In this document: piece after piece, positions 33,770 through 45,521 of the stretch | Numbering within the stretch: position 1 is the first letter of the stretch | How the letters are laid out: every line of letters starts with the position of its first letter | NCBI GenBank assembly: GCA_949752735.1 | Contig: OX457040.1 | Location: forward strand, 51,001-115,000 | Source of the DNA: Lumbricus terrestris | Taxonomy: Eukaryota; Annelida; Clitellata; Crassiclitellata; Lumbricidae | DNA length: 64,000 nt | Direction: 5' to 3' | The notes under the pieces: model-generated | The model's input: only the letters and a program-made list of their open reading frames with translations | Told to the model about the DNA's origin: nothing | Databases searched by the model: none | Translations under genes and position numbers: made by a program

Positions 33770-34479
33770 ATGGAAGATTCCAGGGCTGTCACTCCTGCTC
33801 AACCTTTGAGATTGCCTTCCTCGATGGAAATTGTTTTAGAGGCCATTCAGACTAATGCTAGGTCTACTCATGAGGCGATGTCTTTTATGCAGGCGTCAAT
33901 AGAGACCAATGCTATGACTACACATGAAGTAATACAATCACATGCTAGGGAAACTAAAGAGATGCGATTTCCTCAGTACAGTCCAATGTTGAAGATGCTA
34001 TTTCATCGGTGCAATTGAATGTCAGAGAGGAAATCTCTGCTGTACAGTCTAATGTTAGGGAAGCGCTGACGGAGGTTGTTTCACGCTTAGAAAGACTAGA
34101 GGCATCGCCGGTACCAAGACTTGCTGTGGATTTGAACCCTGGACCTAGGTCCACCGCCATCACCACTGCGGACGGGCCATACCACTCGACCATCGGCCTG
34201 GGAGAAACTGTGGGTGCTAGACCCAAAGAGCTATCCTATTCTGGCAACCCTGGTGTACCCCGACGGAGTGAAAGGTTATCTAGCAAAGCGCCAATTTCAT
34301 ATAGGGAGTTCGGCAGCCGAGATATCCGGCTTTCCTCTTGTCGGTGGGTTTCGAACCCGGAAGTCACCTCTTCCTGCCCTCCCTCTATCTCTAGAGCTCG
34401 TCCACAGCAACACGCGGTCCCTTCGTTCGAAGATCCGGAAGTGGCGACTCCGGGGATGGCGATAGAGCCGGGCGTTACA
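33770..34479 (+). pseudogene. LTR-encoded gag N-terminus, frame-shifted
   Basis: Starts MEDSRAVTPAQPLRLP at 33770. A first frame of about 60 codons contains THEVIQSHARET. A single frameshift near 33955-33965 then moves to a second frame containing QLNVREEISAVQSNVREAL and VVSRLERLEA, a likely coiled coil. That frame reaches the LTR end with V-T as its last codons and stops at 34491. The same protein, diverged, is encoded on the minus strand at 43533-44182, which shows selection on a protein here rather than chance. It is called gag because the complete element encodes its gag start in the same LTR position. Confidence 0.7.
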
Positions 34480-34489
34480 GCACTCAGGT

Positions 34490-34676
34490 AAAAATTGTAT
34501 AATTTCGAGGTACATTCATATATTTTAAAACCTAAATATATCATTTTGTGCATAAATTAATGCTCTATCCATTGGAGTTCTGCAAGTTATGATATCTCAA
34601 ACCATGCCAAAGTCCAGGGGGTGGTAACCACCTCCCCTTGGTAGTCCATGTTACAAAAAACCTGATAGCCTGATGG
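34490..34676 (-). mobile_element. TTAA MITE fragment
   Basis: The left end of the MITE family in minus orientation. It matches 3035-3225 (GAGATATCATAACTT, TAGAGCATTAATTTATGCAC) and ends against TTAA at 34677-34680. The inner part is missing. Confidence 0.75.
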
Positions 34677-34680
34677 TTAA

Positions 34681-36110
34681 TGCATCAGATTCATTGGATG
34701 CAATTGATGTAATTGAAGCATACGGTGCATTTAATGCATTGGGTGCAATCGATGCGTTTTATGCATTGGAAGCGTATGATGCATTTGATGCGTTTTATGC
34801 ATTTGATGCATCTGATGCATTTGATGTATTTTATACACTGGGTGCATTAGATGCATTTGATGTATGTAATGTATTTGATGCATGTGACACATTTGATACA
34901 TTGGATGCACTTGATGAACTTGATGAATTTGATGCATTTTATGCATTGGAAGCACTGGAAGCGTATGATGCATTGGATGTGGCGATGCGTTTTAAGTATG
35001 TGTGCCTTTGGTGAATTGGATGAATTGCATGCATTGGATGTATTTGATACATTGGTTGCATTGGATGCATTTCATGCATTTGATCCATCTATGCATTGGA
35101 TGTATTTGATACATTGGTTGCATTGGATGCATTTCATGCATTTGATCCATCTATGCATTGGATGTATTTGATACATTGGTTGCATTGGTTGCATTTCATG
35201 CATTTGATCCATCTATGCATTGGATGTATTTGATACATTGGTTGCATTGGTTGCATTTCATGCATTTGTTTGTATGTGCACTTGTTATAGCGCCCCTTCA
35301 AGCTCTCTACTCAGAGGCGCTCCCGAATGCAGAGCGGACACTGCATCGGAGTTTCACGCCGAAGCGCTGAGCAATTGTGAGTGAAGAACTTGCCCAAGGT
35401 CCTTACGCGGCGAGGTGGATTCGAACCTCGAACCTTCCGGCTTCAAGGCAATGACGCCACCACTACACCACCGCGCCGCATTTGATCCATCTATGCAGTG
35501 GATGTATTTGATACATTGGTTGCAATGGATGCATTTCATGCATTTGATCCATCTATGCATTGGATGTATTTGATACATTGGTTGCATTGGTTGCATTTCA
35601 TGCATTTGATCCATCTATGCATTGGATGTATTTGATACATTTGTTGCATTGGATGCATTTCATGCATTTGATCCATCTATGCATTGGATGTATTCGATAC
35701 ATTGGTTGCAATGGATGCATTTCATGCATTTGATCCATCTATGCATTGGATGTATTTGATACATTGGTTGCATTTCATGCATTTGATCCATCTATGCATT
35801 GGATGTATTTGATACATTGGTTGCATTGGTTGCATTTCATGCATTTGATCCATCTATGCATTGGATGTATTTGATACATTGGTTGCAATGGATGCATTTC
35901 ATGCATTTGATCCATCTATGCATTGGATGTATTTGATACATTGGTTGCATTGGATGCATTTCATGCATTTGATCCATCTATGCATTGGATGTATTTGATA
36001 CATTGGTTGCATTGGATGCATTTCATGCATTTGATCCATCTATGCATTGGAAGTATTGGATGCGTCTTCTGCAAATGATGCATTGGGTGCATTGGGTGAA
36101 TGTCATGCAT
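34681..36110. repeat. 62-bp satellite built on GATGCATTTG
   Basis: From about 35035 to 36045 a 62-bp unit (CATTTGATCCATCTATGCAT followed by TGGATGTATTTGATACATTG and a third part) recurs about 13 times with small changes. The leading part (34681-35030) consists of degenerate 9-12-bp GATGCATTT words. The array is interrupted by a SINE at 35285-35479. Confidence 0.92.
35285..35479 (-). mobile_element. tRNA-derived SINE with CR1-like tail
   Basis: On the minus strand the first ~73 nt (35479 to 35406) resemble a tRNA. Box A is TGGTGTAGTGG and box B is GGTTCGAATCC, the internal promoter of RNA polymerase III. The middle contains ACCTTGGGCAAGT, a word also present in the CORE region of MIR-type SINEs. 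The 3' end, GGAGCGCCTCTGAGTAGA followed by CTTGAAGGGGCGCTATA, matches the 3' ends of the CR1-like LINE copies in this window (41660-41700, 43215-43255, 46325-46370). SINEs use the 3' end of their partner LINE to borrow its reverse transcriptase. GCATTTG occurs on both sides and may be part of the target duplication. It interrupts the 62-bp satellite. Confidence 0.8.
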
Positions 36111-36594
36111 TGGTAATCGTGAGTCGCATCGTCAAGGGATCGATTGCTGCATATCATCTTCACTTCATCATCTCTTCTTCTCTTCGATATTTCGCTGATC
36201 ACCGATCACAGATCGTCCCGCTTAATCGACTTAACTATGCATGATATACATGTATATGATCTGCTGCATGTACATGTAACTTGGCTCGAAATCTACTCAT
36301 AAAAGCCAAGCAAGGTCGTAAACGGCTATAAACACTTTCGCAGCTGTTCCCTACGACACTCTGCAACTGGCTTAACGCTATGTAATAGTATGTAAACATG
36401 TAGAACAATTATTGTGTGGTACCTAATTAAAGCGTTTTTCATCGATGGCTTCGTATTGATCACCAAATGAGATCTTATAGCTAAGGATACATGTAACACT
36501 CGTGGAGCCCATCAGCCACTTCCTAGTTTACTGACACGTTCGAGTCGGTCTTTAGTGCTACGTCATAGGGATGCGTAGCCTTTAAAATCCTATG
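36111..36594. other. Unassigned sequence
   Basis: Nothing recognised; no coding frame of note. Confidence 0.4.
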
Positions 36595-38060
36595 AAAGTA
36601 GTAAGAAGAGAAGGTGGAGGAAGAGGATGAGGACAAGTAGGAGAAGGAGAAGAGAGAGAAAAAAGAAAAAGAAGAAAAAGAAGAAAGGAGGATGAGGATG
36701 TGAAAGTGAATGTGAAGAAGGAGGAGAGCTTGACAAGGGGAGTAGGAGTAAAGGGAGGAGGGAAAATGGAAGTAGGAGAAAGAGAAAGAGGAGATAGAGA
36801 ATGGAGATGATATGAAAGAGCAGAAAGTGGAAGACAGAGAGGAGGAGGAGGAGGAGGAGGAGGAGGAGGAGGAGGAGAGGAGGAGGAGGAGGAATAGGAA
36901 GATGAAAAACATTTTGTCGAGGCGAATGCATAGAAGAAAGAAGAGAAAGTGGAAGGAGGGTAAATGAGAAGAAGGATTAGGAGGAGGTGGTGGTGGTGGT
37001 GGTGGTGGTGGTGGTACGTGGTGGTGGTGGTACGGGGTGGTGGTGGTGGTGGAGAGCATGAGGACGACGTAGGCGTGTGTGGCTGGAAGAGGAGATAAAT
37101 GTTATGGACATTTTGAGCAGAAGTAGACGAAACTTAATTAGAGAATATCAGTCAAGGTGACAGGCGGGTAGACAGAAACAATTAGACAGACAGTTAGACA
37201 TAGAGAGAGAGAGAGAGACAAACAGACGGGAGCCGCCGTTGAATAAAAGACAATGGATCAAGCATCATTAATATCAATGCAGGGGACGGAGGGATGGATG
37301 GATGGAGGGAGAGAGGGATGGATGGATGGACGGACGGATGGATAGATGTAGGGAGAGAGGGAGAGAGGGAGGCGAATGGTTGGATGACAATAGCAGATGT
37401 TCCAGATGCATACGCCCTAAACATCATTTTCTTTCCGCAGCATAATACTTACAATGTACTTAATGTGTGCGCGCGTGTATGTCTGTGTGTGTGTCTGTGT
37501 GTGTATGCCTGTTTGTGTATGTCTGTGTGTGCGCGCGCATGTATGTCTGTGCGCGTGTGTGTCTGTGTGTGTGTTTGTCTGTGTGTGCGCGCATGTATGT
37601 CTGCGCGTGTGTGTGTCTGTGTGTGCCCGCATGTATGTCTGTGCGCGTGTGTGTCTGTGTGTGTGTGTCTGTGCGCGTGTGTGTCTGTGTGTGTGTGTGT
37701 CTGTGTGTGCGCGCATGTATGTCTGCGCGTGTGTGTGTCTGTGTGTGCCCGCATGTATGTCTTCGCGTGTGTGTGTATGCTTGTGTATGCCTGTGTGTGT
37801 TTGCCGATGATGGAGAATTATTCCAATAATATTGCTATTCTACTTATCAAGCATTGAACTGTCGCCGTCGACACGAACCACAAACTCACGCACGCACAAA
37901 CAGACAGACAATTGACTGATATATATACACATGAATATATATTATATACGCATATATATATATATATATTTATTTATACTCGAACATTGTGCCAATTATA
38001 GTTGTAATACCTAAGAAGGCCTAAATAAGGTTTTATATATATATATAACGTGCACTTGCG
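36595..38060. repeat. Cluster of simple repeats
   Basis: A polypurine tract (36595-36985, with a pure GGA run near 36839-36875), a GGT run (36983-37050), GGAT/GGAC units (37265-37380), a TGTGTCTG/CGCG repeat with higher-order structure (37458-37803), and TA-rich repeats (37918-38050). Cysteine-rich open frames in this interval are repeat artefacts. Confidence 0.9.
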
Positions 38061-38785
38061 CTCCTGCCCGACTTCGCTCGGCTTTTTTTAGGCGTGATTT
38101 TTTAGTTCTAGTTAGTATGTGCAGCAATGTTTTTCTCAATCCGTCTAGACGACGCACAGGTCTGCGTCTATGAACTAAGTAGCGCATTTTCATGATCACG
38201 GTACGGCGTTCGTATTTGAGAGGCGTCTCCGACACGTGAAATGGATTTGTTCCCTAAGGAACAACGTTGCTCCGTTGCTCTGTTGCTCCGTTGTTCCGTT
38301 GCTCATTTGCGCCGTTGCTCATTTGTCTTCGTTGCGTTACCAGGTATCCTTTATGAACGTCAAACCAAAACCATGAGACCAACTCATTCGACGAACGCTG
38401 ATCATATGAAAGCATTTCATGTTAGTTTATCAATTTCCATGTTTTCGTGTCTGCCTGAAAGTTTTGCAGCTAGTCAGTTGTTCGTTAATCCTCCCTCTAT
38501 TAAAAATCACATCAGATGGACATTTATGGATTTTATGCACGTCAATTAATTGACCCATTCAGATACCAAATACAATGTCATTAATTGACCCATTCCGATA
38601 CCAAATACAATCATGTCATTAATTGACCCATTCAGATACTAAATACATGTCATTAATTGACCCATTCAGATACTAAATACATGTCATTAATTGACCCATT
38701 CCGATACCAAATACATGTCATTAATTGACCCATTCAGATACTAAATACATGTCATTAATTGACCCATTCAGATACTAAATACATG

Positions 38786-39371
38786 TGTAACGCCCGCCCT
38801 AGCCGCTAGAGGGCCAGGAGCTCCTGCAAGTGATGCCTCCCTTACTTGCTTACTTTCGGTGCTTCCCTCTAGCGCTGCGGCGTACTGCCGGGGCAACAGG
38901 AACGCACGTACGGGAACCTCAGGTGTGGATGACAGGGAAGAAAGCCTAGCTTCCATAATTTCACGGTTACCAGGGCCTAAAGGACATATTAACCGATGTT
39001 TGTCGACGGGCGACAGCACCCTCCTTCCGGTGCTCGTCTGGGTTCGTTCTTCCCGCGGCAGCTTTGGGTGAAAGGAAGGTGAGCTCCATGGGATCCAGTG
39101 GTGGGGGTCTCGACTTATTTGGCTGGCACTCTCCTCGCTGCTTTACCCATGCTGTTAGCTGTGCAAAGGCTTGACTCGTCCTACGCTCTGATTCCTTTCG
39201 TTTCATTATTAGGTATTGTAACCTATCTGTCTGACGCTCTATAAATTCCTCAGTCCTACTAACTGACCGCCCTCCTTCTGAATCATACGATTCTTCCGGG
39301 GCGTCCCCACTGGAAGGGGTGACACGTGACATGGGACTTTCCTTATTCAAATCTAATTCCAGTTCACTCAT
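38786..39371 (-). pseudogene. LTR-encoded gag N-terminus, frame-shifted
   Basis: ATG at 39371 starts MSELELDLNKESPMSRVT. It continues through EEFIERQTDRLQYLIMKRKE, resembling EQFMERQSSIL of the complete element's gag, and WVKQRGE. A one-base shift near 38990-39020 moves to a frame that runs LICPLGPGNREIMEARLSSL and ends A-G-V-T at the LTR edge. About 195 codons in total. The acidic N-terminus and helical centre match the position of the LTR-encoded part of gag at 30488-31072. Confidence 0.7.
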
Positions 39372-40349
39372 TGAATCAACTTCAATTTCAATTAGATGCA
39401 CAGCACTTTATTTATTCCTTAACTAGCACTTACATAACATGTAATTCACAATGATCTACACAGATACAGTTCTCTCTGCGATACCTGTCAGTTCAATACA
39501 ATGTGACTGCAATGTATTTCTAAAAGGGCGACAGTATTGGCAAATCGTCGCTACACAATTTGTATTATTCAACCACTAACAGTTCTATTTCTGCGTCCAA
39601 ATTGACTACTCTCTGTGTTTCTGTTTTCTTATCTAATTACAGGGAGTAATATAACGCTATTAACTAATTACAAAGAATGCAATTAATCCACATCAGTATT
39701 TCATACTGATTAACTATAACTACAATGGTCTTTACAATGCGCCGCTATTTCTATTAAACGTTTCAATGTATTCAGGTTTCGTAACACAAATTCCGATTTA
39801 CCCTCGCTGTCTACATTAAATGCAATATTATCTGTTAGCATTTTACAGCGGTCTTCAACTTTCAATCGTTTACGGATTCAGCACGTGTCACTCAAATTTA
39901 TTATACTTCCCTGAATTTCACGTCAGTTCACTCGTTCCAAAGGTTTCCTTTCACCGAAGGCTACAATCGGTCTGTTTCTTCTTAATATTATTAATTTAGA
40001 GGAGTTTTTCCAGAACCTACAACGCCAAAAATTATATTTTAAGTCAAATTTCTACTCAACCTTCTGCCTCGTTCTCTACGCAGGTCCTACTCGTTCCACG
40101 TCTTCTCGTCAACTGCCGCTCTCTGGCTCAGCGACCAATCACAGGCGGTTTCCTGCCGCCGTTTCGGGTCACGCGCCGCGTCTAGCCAATCGGCAGCACC
40201 CGCGCTTTTGCCACGTCAGCCAAAGAGTCACGTGTGTGCCTGGCGCATTGTCTGTAACCTCAATCTGGTGCACCCATGAATTAGTTATAGAAATTAGACG
40301 CAATATAAAAGAATAAGTAAGATCTTGTAGCGTTTCCAAAAACGCTACA
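38786..40349 (-). mobile_element. Solo LTR, 1564 bp, second related Gypsy family
   Basis: Ends are TGTAACGCCCGCC and GCGTTTCCAAAAACGCTACA. CATG flanks both sides (38782-38785 and 40350-40353), a 4-bp duplication within the 34-bp satellite. On the minus strand CACGTGACTC, TGACGTGG and two CCAAT boxes (ATTGG) lie near 40125-40235, a likely promoter. A gag-like start follows at 39371 and its reading reaches the LTR end. Confidence 0.9.
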
Positions 40350-41071
40350 CATGTCATTAATTGACCCATTCAGATACTAAATACATGTCATTAATTGACC
40401 CATTCAGATACTAAATACATGTCATTAATTGACCCATTCAGATACTAAATACATGTTGATTCATTCCGATACCAAATACAATGTCATTAATTGACCCATT
40501 CAGATACTAAATACATGTCATTAATTGACCCATTCAGATACTAAATACATGTAATTAATTGACCCATTCAGATACTAAATACATGTCATTAATTGACCCA
40601 TTCAGATACTAAATACATGTTGATTCATTCCGATACCAAATACAATGTCATTAATTGACCCATTCAGATACTAAATACATGTCATTAATTGACCCATTCA
40701 GATACTAAATACATGTAATTAATTGACCCATTCAGATACTAAATACATGTCATTAATTGACCCATTCAGATACTAAATACATGTCATTAATAATATTGAC
40801 CTATTCAGATACTAAATACATGTCATTAATTGACCCATTCAGATACTAAATACATGTAATTAATTGACCCATTCAGATACTAAATACATGTCATTAATTG
40901 ACCCATTCAGATACTAAATACATGTCATTAATTGACCCATTCAGATACTAAATACATGTCATTAATTGACCCATTCAGATACTAAATAAATGTTGATCCA
41001 TTCCGATACTAAATACAATCATGTCATTAATTGGCCCATTCCCATACCAAATACATGTGTCTTTAATGTTC

Positions 41072-41712
41072 AATGCCATTGATGCTCTGTCATCATGGAT
41101 GGCATCTAATCGTTTGCTATTAAATCCCTCTAAAACTCAGTCTATCTGGTTTGGTACTCGCAGGCAATTGGCGTCCATTGACCTGCACTTAATAACAGCA
41201 GCTTTCCCTGATATCTCGTTCTCTCTCACAGTACGAGACCTTGAAATTACTTTGGATCAAGAGCTCAATTTCTCAAAGCATATCAATTTGGTCACTCGTA
41301 GTTGGTACTACCAGCTTCGTCAACTCCGAGTTGTCTCAAGATCCCTCTCTCATAGTGCTACTATGACTCTTGTACATGCCTTTGTCACTAGTAGAATTGA
41401 TTTCTTGTGCTCCGTCGTACTTGTCTAGCCTTTGTCGACCTGTCTCATACCTTGAAGCTCGTCGAGCTCTTCGCTCTGCGGCAACGGGCGCACTTTTCTT
41501 TCCACGAGCTCGCACTTCTATCAGACAGCGCCGAGCATTTTCTGTTGTGGGTCCCGCTATCTGGAATGGCCTACTACTAACCTTACGACTTATGCCTAGG
41601 GTAAAATCCCCTGCATTTTTAAGTATCTCAAATCCTACTTTTTTAGCTGTGGCCGGGCTGGGAGCGCCTCTGAGTAGGTTTCTTCAAGAGGGGCTATATA
41701 AATGCTCGAAAT
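41072..41712 (+). pseudogene. CR1-like LINE, 3' part
   Basis: Encodes the C-terminal part of a CR1-type reverse transcriptase in two frames. SSWMASNRLLLNPSKTQSIW, LTVRDLEITLDQELNFSKHI and YYQLRQLRVVSRSLSHSATM come first. After a deletion and a frame change near 41405 there follow RQRRAFSVVGPAIWNGL and the 3' end GGAGCGCCTCTGAGTAGG with GGGGCTATATAAATG. Endonuclease and catalytic YxDD are missing. It lies between two parts of the 34-bp satellite. Confidence 0.85.
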
Positions 41713-41714
41713 GA

Positions 41715-41842
41715 ATTAATTGGCCCATTCAAGTACAAAATACATGTAGTTAATTGACCCTTTTCAGGTACCAAATACATGTAATAAATTGGCCCATGCA
41801 GGTACTAAATACATGTCATTAATTGTCCCATTCAGGCACCAT
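41715..41842. repeat. Decayed 34-bp satellite units
   Basis: About four diverged copies of the unit seen at 38541-41070 (TTAATTGRCCCATTCAG and AAATACATG), beginning directly after the LINE 3' end. Confidence 0.85.
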
Positions 41843-41964
41843 CGCATTATTCTCAATGCTATCGATACTCAATGACAGATTACTTTCTACTACTAAATCA
41901 TAGACATAGCAGTAAATAATGTAGTGCTATAATAACAGTCTGTTTGTTACATATTATGAATGTA

Positions 41965-42183
41965 TATATATATATATGTATGTATGTATGTTTGTATGTA
42001 TGTATGTATGTATGTATGTATGTATGTGTGTATGTATGTATGTATGTATGTATGTATGTATGTGTGTATGTATGTATGTATGTATGTATGTATGTATGTA
42101 TGTATGTATGTATGTATGTATGTATGTATGTATGTATGTATGTATGTATGTATGTATGTATGTATGTATGTATGTATGTATGC
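41965..42183. repeat. TATG microsatellite
   Basis: About 54 TATG units with a few TGTG and TTTG variants. Unlike the other long TATG arrays in the window, its flanks do not match the TTAA MITE. Confidence 0.95.
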
Positions 42184-42364
42184 ATAGTAATACTATAAAG
42201 ATTTATATAGCGCCTGACAACAGCCTCACGATGGCGCATAGCAGGCCAGTGTTAACATACCATGTAACGTATATGCTGACTGTAGCCTATAGAAATAATA
42301 GTCATGAACTTACACGTTAAAGTTGTTGGCAAAAGTGAAGGAGCATTCGGACATTTGAAAGGAG

Positions 42365-42450
42365 TTGCAATATTGCAAGTCTGGTTGCAAAATTGCAAGT
42401 CTGGTTGCAAAATTGCAAGTCTGGTTGCAAAATTGCAAGTCTGGTTGCAA
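42365..42450. repeat. 20-bp tandem repeat
   Basis: Four copies of TTGCAAGTCTGGTTGCAAAA, the last diverging into TTGCAATTGCAG. Confidence 0.95.
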
Positions 42451-43046
42451 TTGCAGTTGCCTAAACCCACCGAACAATTTCTCTCACCAAGCAATACGAT
42501 GCAGCTACTGCAAACTAAAATTACATGAACATAACTTTCTTCTCCTTTTTTAGATCTGATCTTCACATTAGTATAATAATTATTATAGACCTACGTACCT
42601 ACAAGTAATTATGCCAATAGTAAGAACCGCTTGATTCTATCTACCTTGTATAATGCGCGTTCAAATGATCGGCTAAAATTATTCTCTATTGTGTGGGCAA
42701 TAAAATCTGGATTATCATTTCAACATTAATCCAAGAATTGCATATAATATTTTGAGGTCATCTGAATAATAATTATCCATTGGATGCTTGCATGATGTTC
42801 TCTCTTTCATCTTGTCTCAAATCATTGCAATTCCTTACAATGCTGTCATTGATTGTTCCCGGTCTGTCTGTAGCACATTGTTGTATATTATCCTGAATGC
42901 AATTTGGATGCCTTATTGTATGTTTGTCTGTACTCACTGACGATATAATTATCATGTAGGCTACTTATAATGTTATAACAATTAGGCTTCTCGTGGAACT
43001 ACAAGCAATAAGTTATTTGAAACACTAACAACAAACCAATAGGCCT

Positions 43047-43285
43047 ATGTTCCCCGCTCACGGACTGCAATCAGGCAGCGCCATGCTTTCTCCGTGGCTG
43101 GCGTTGCGACCTGAAATGAGCTCCCTGCTATCCTTCAAATATCTATTGATCTTCCTGCTTCATTGCTTTCTCTTCTTAATAATACTGTCTTATTCGACCG
43201 CGGATGGACTGGGAGCGCTCCTGAGTAGATACCTTGAAGGAGCGCTATATAAAATTCTCAGTAAATAAATAAATAAATAAATAAA
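43047..43285 (+). pseudogene. CR1-like LINE 3' end
   Basis: Short 3' remnant. CAGGCAGCGCCATGC and CCGTGGCTGGCGTTGCGACC correspond to the RQRRAFSV..WN tail in decayed form. It ends GGGAGCGCTCCTGAGTAGAT ... GGAGCGCTATATAAAATTCT followed by AAAT repeats, as expected for CR1-type 3' termini. Confidence 0.7.
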
Positions 43286-43532
43286 CCATGCATCTATGGT
43301 GGTGGTCCGTCCATCCCCACCCTTTTGGGATATAGGTTATAAAGATTCTCCCATGAAATTTGAACTAGGCTATGAATTGTCATTAGACATTTGCATAGTT
43401 ATATAATTATTGGGCCTATAATTATAGGCCCTACTTACCGATTGTGCTTCAATATGAGTTGGGATTTGATTTTATGTATGTATGTATGTACAAACTATAT
43501 TAGGCTAAAGTATAGAACAGGCTCTATTATTT

Positions 43533-44182
43533 TGACACCCGCTGTCTTCGCCATCCCGGATTCGCCACTTCCGGATCATAGTACGATGAGGCAGCGTGTT
43601 GCTGTGGATAGTCCTTAGAGGTAGAGGGAGGAAAGGAGGAGGTGACCTCTGGATTCGAACCCATCGATTCGAGGGCGGCCAAAATTCTCTACTCCCTAGC
43701 TCTTTATATGAGACCGGAGCTTTGCTAGTTAACCTTTCACTCCGTCGGAGAATACCAAGGATTGGCCGGAAATGACCAGTCCTTGGGTCTAGAACCCAAA
43801 CTTTCTCCCAGGCCGGTGGTCGAGTGGTATGGCACGTCTGTCATATCTGCGACAGTGGAACTAAGTCCAGGGTTCAAATTCATTTCCACAGCAAGCTTAG
43901 GCCAGGGCGAAGATTCCAGTCTTTCTAATCGGGACACAACTTCCGACAGTGCTTCCCTAACATAAGACTGCACAGCTGAGATTTTCTCTCTGACATTTAA
44001 TTGCACCGATGAAATAGCATATCTAGTTTCCCTAGCATGCGACTGTATCACTTCATGTGTATTCTTAGCATTCGACTGTATCGACGAATGCATAGAGGTT
44101 GTAACCTCCATTACCACCTCCAAAGATGAGGGAGGCCTAGACGGCTGTGCATGTGTAACAGCCCTACTTCCTTCCTTGGCGC
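43533..44182 (-). pseudogene. LTR-encoded gag N-terminus, start lost
   Basis: Homologous to the protein at 33770-34479. SRAVTHAQPSRPPSS, NTHEVIQSHARET, QLNVREKISAVQS and VVSRLERLES match SRAVTPAQPLRLPSS, THEVIQSHARET, QLNVREEISAVQS and VVSRLERLEA. The codon aligned with the start of the other copy reads AAG instead of ATG (44175-44177). The frame is open from 44123 to 43737. Differences between the copies are often conservative, which suggests protein-level constraint while the family was active. Confidence 0.75.
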
Positions 44183-45521
44183 AATAGCAGTTAGGCCTAC
44201 TCTATCACTAGCAATGAACAAAGTCAGTAAATTTAATTAATATTTCTTATTAATCAATCAATTATTATTCAATCAACATCAGTTACATTCAATGCAATCA
44301 ATTGCTTACAATTTATTGCAATTAGCAATTAGACCAGAGTATTATTTATTAATATTCCCCGCTTTATCTCTAAGACCACAGGCCAATTTAGTTGATAGCC
44401 CAAATTAATCTTATTACCGATCACGCTTAATCTAAGCGTATCTCAATTTGTGTGAAGTCCCTGATGAAGGCAAAGCGGAAGCGTGGACTATGATCTCCGC
44501 CGTAGACGCAATACTTCCAGGATTTATTCGAAGAGGTAGCGCACTATAGCGCTCGATAAATCCCGACGATGATTTGTCGACGGGAGTAAAACGGCACAAC
44601 GCAGAACAGAACTCCAACGACGCCGATTATATTTCCGCTTCGATCAGTATTAATAACGTCTCCGTGTCGTGAAAGAATCGCCAGCAGAATCTGGGTTTCA
44701 TTTCATAAACGCAACGATGCAATAACCAGAGCAAGCAGGCTCTGTATCCTGGCCTCACTTCACTAAAACTCACGCCTCGAACTCAAAAACTTCCATCGAC
44801 CGCAATACATCCACTCTCCTTGAAATTCTGGCCGCGTCCGGTCGCTGACTGCGCGTTCTCCTTTTGTAAAACTGTTTGTTTGGCTACGCGTCCTAGTGAG
44901 GTATCAGCACGTGCAGGAAGAAACCAGTATGTGCAGATCCCGCTGCTCATACGCGCGAAAATAGGCGCCAAATCTACACCCACGTGAGCCCTCCTCTCTA
45001 TCTCTCCTGTATCTGTATCTCTTTCTGTATCTCCCTTTCTCTTTCTCTATCTCAAAAAGCGCCACATGGCGTCTGAGAAAGACACACATACATGTGGACA
45101 CACACACACACACACACACACACATGGACACCGATCTGTGTTTGAAGACCGGCCGCCTCTGCACGTTGACAGCCTGTCCTTCTTCTGTCCGTCTGCCTAT
45201 ACTTCTCTTGTCCGTCTTCATCAGCCTTTCCTGTCTCTGCCTGTGCGTGTTACTGTATCGGTCGTGACAATCAGTCGACCTCCCCTCCTCTCTTTGCTAC
45301 AGCTCCTACCTACGACCGAAACGTGGGATAATTTCTCGACGATCGCGCTCTCTTTGAAAGAGGCGACGATGACTGTAGCCACCGCCGACGATGACAGCTG
45401 CCCCCACTGCAACACTGACATCAAAAATATTGCCCGCGATAAAAGGCGCACTATAAATGAAAATGGAACATACAAAAATGGCGGCCGGAAACCGTAACCC
45501 AAGTTAAACGCAGGCGTTACA
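43533..45521 (-). mobile_element. Diverged solo LTR, same family as 32110-34479
   Basis: On the minus strand it starts TGTAACGCCTGCGTTTAACT, comparable to TGTAGCGTTTGCGTATAACT of the plus-strand copy, and ends within GGCGAAGACAGCGGGTGTCA. No matching 4-bp duplication is visible, and it is about 380 bp shorter, so it is older or partly deleted. It carries the same LTR-encoded protein at 43533-44182. Confidence 0.75.

Larger units (their letters stand above)
32110..34479 (+). mobile_element. Solo LTR, 2370 bp, related Gypsy family
   Basis: Starts TGTAGCGTTTGCGT and ends GGGCGTTACA. GCAC flanks both sides (32106-32109 and 34480-34483), a 4-bp target duplication like that of the complete element. 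No internal region is present, so it is a solo LTR left by recombination. It carries a TATA box (32774) and a gag-like start (33770) whose frame runs to the LTR end. A diverged partner in the opposite orientation is at 43533-45521. Confidence 0.85.
38541..41070. repeat. 34-bp satellite interrupted by a solo LTR
   Basis: Unit TCATTAATTGACCCATTCAG + ATACTAAATACATG (34 bp). About 7 copies lie before and about 20 after a solo LTR (38786-40349). Variant units (CCGATACC, GTTGATTCATTCC) recur in the same order, showing higher-order duplication. Decayed units continue after the LINE fragment at 41715-41842. Confidence 0.95.

Noticed and set aside
34345..34360. tRNA T-loop-like GTTTCGAACCC in the solo LTR (similar at 43650)
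   Set aside because: No acceptor, D or anticodon arms can be formed around it, and it is part of the LTR-encoded frame.
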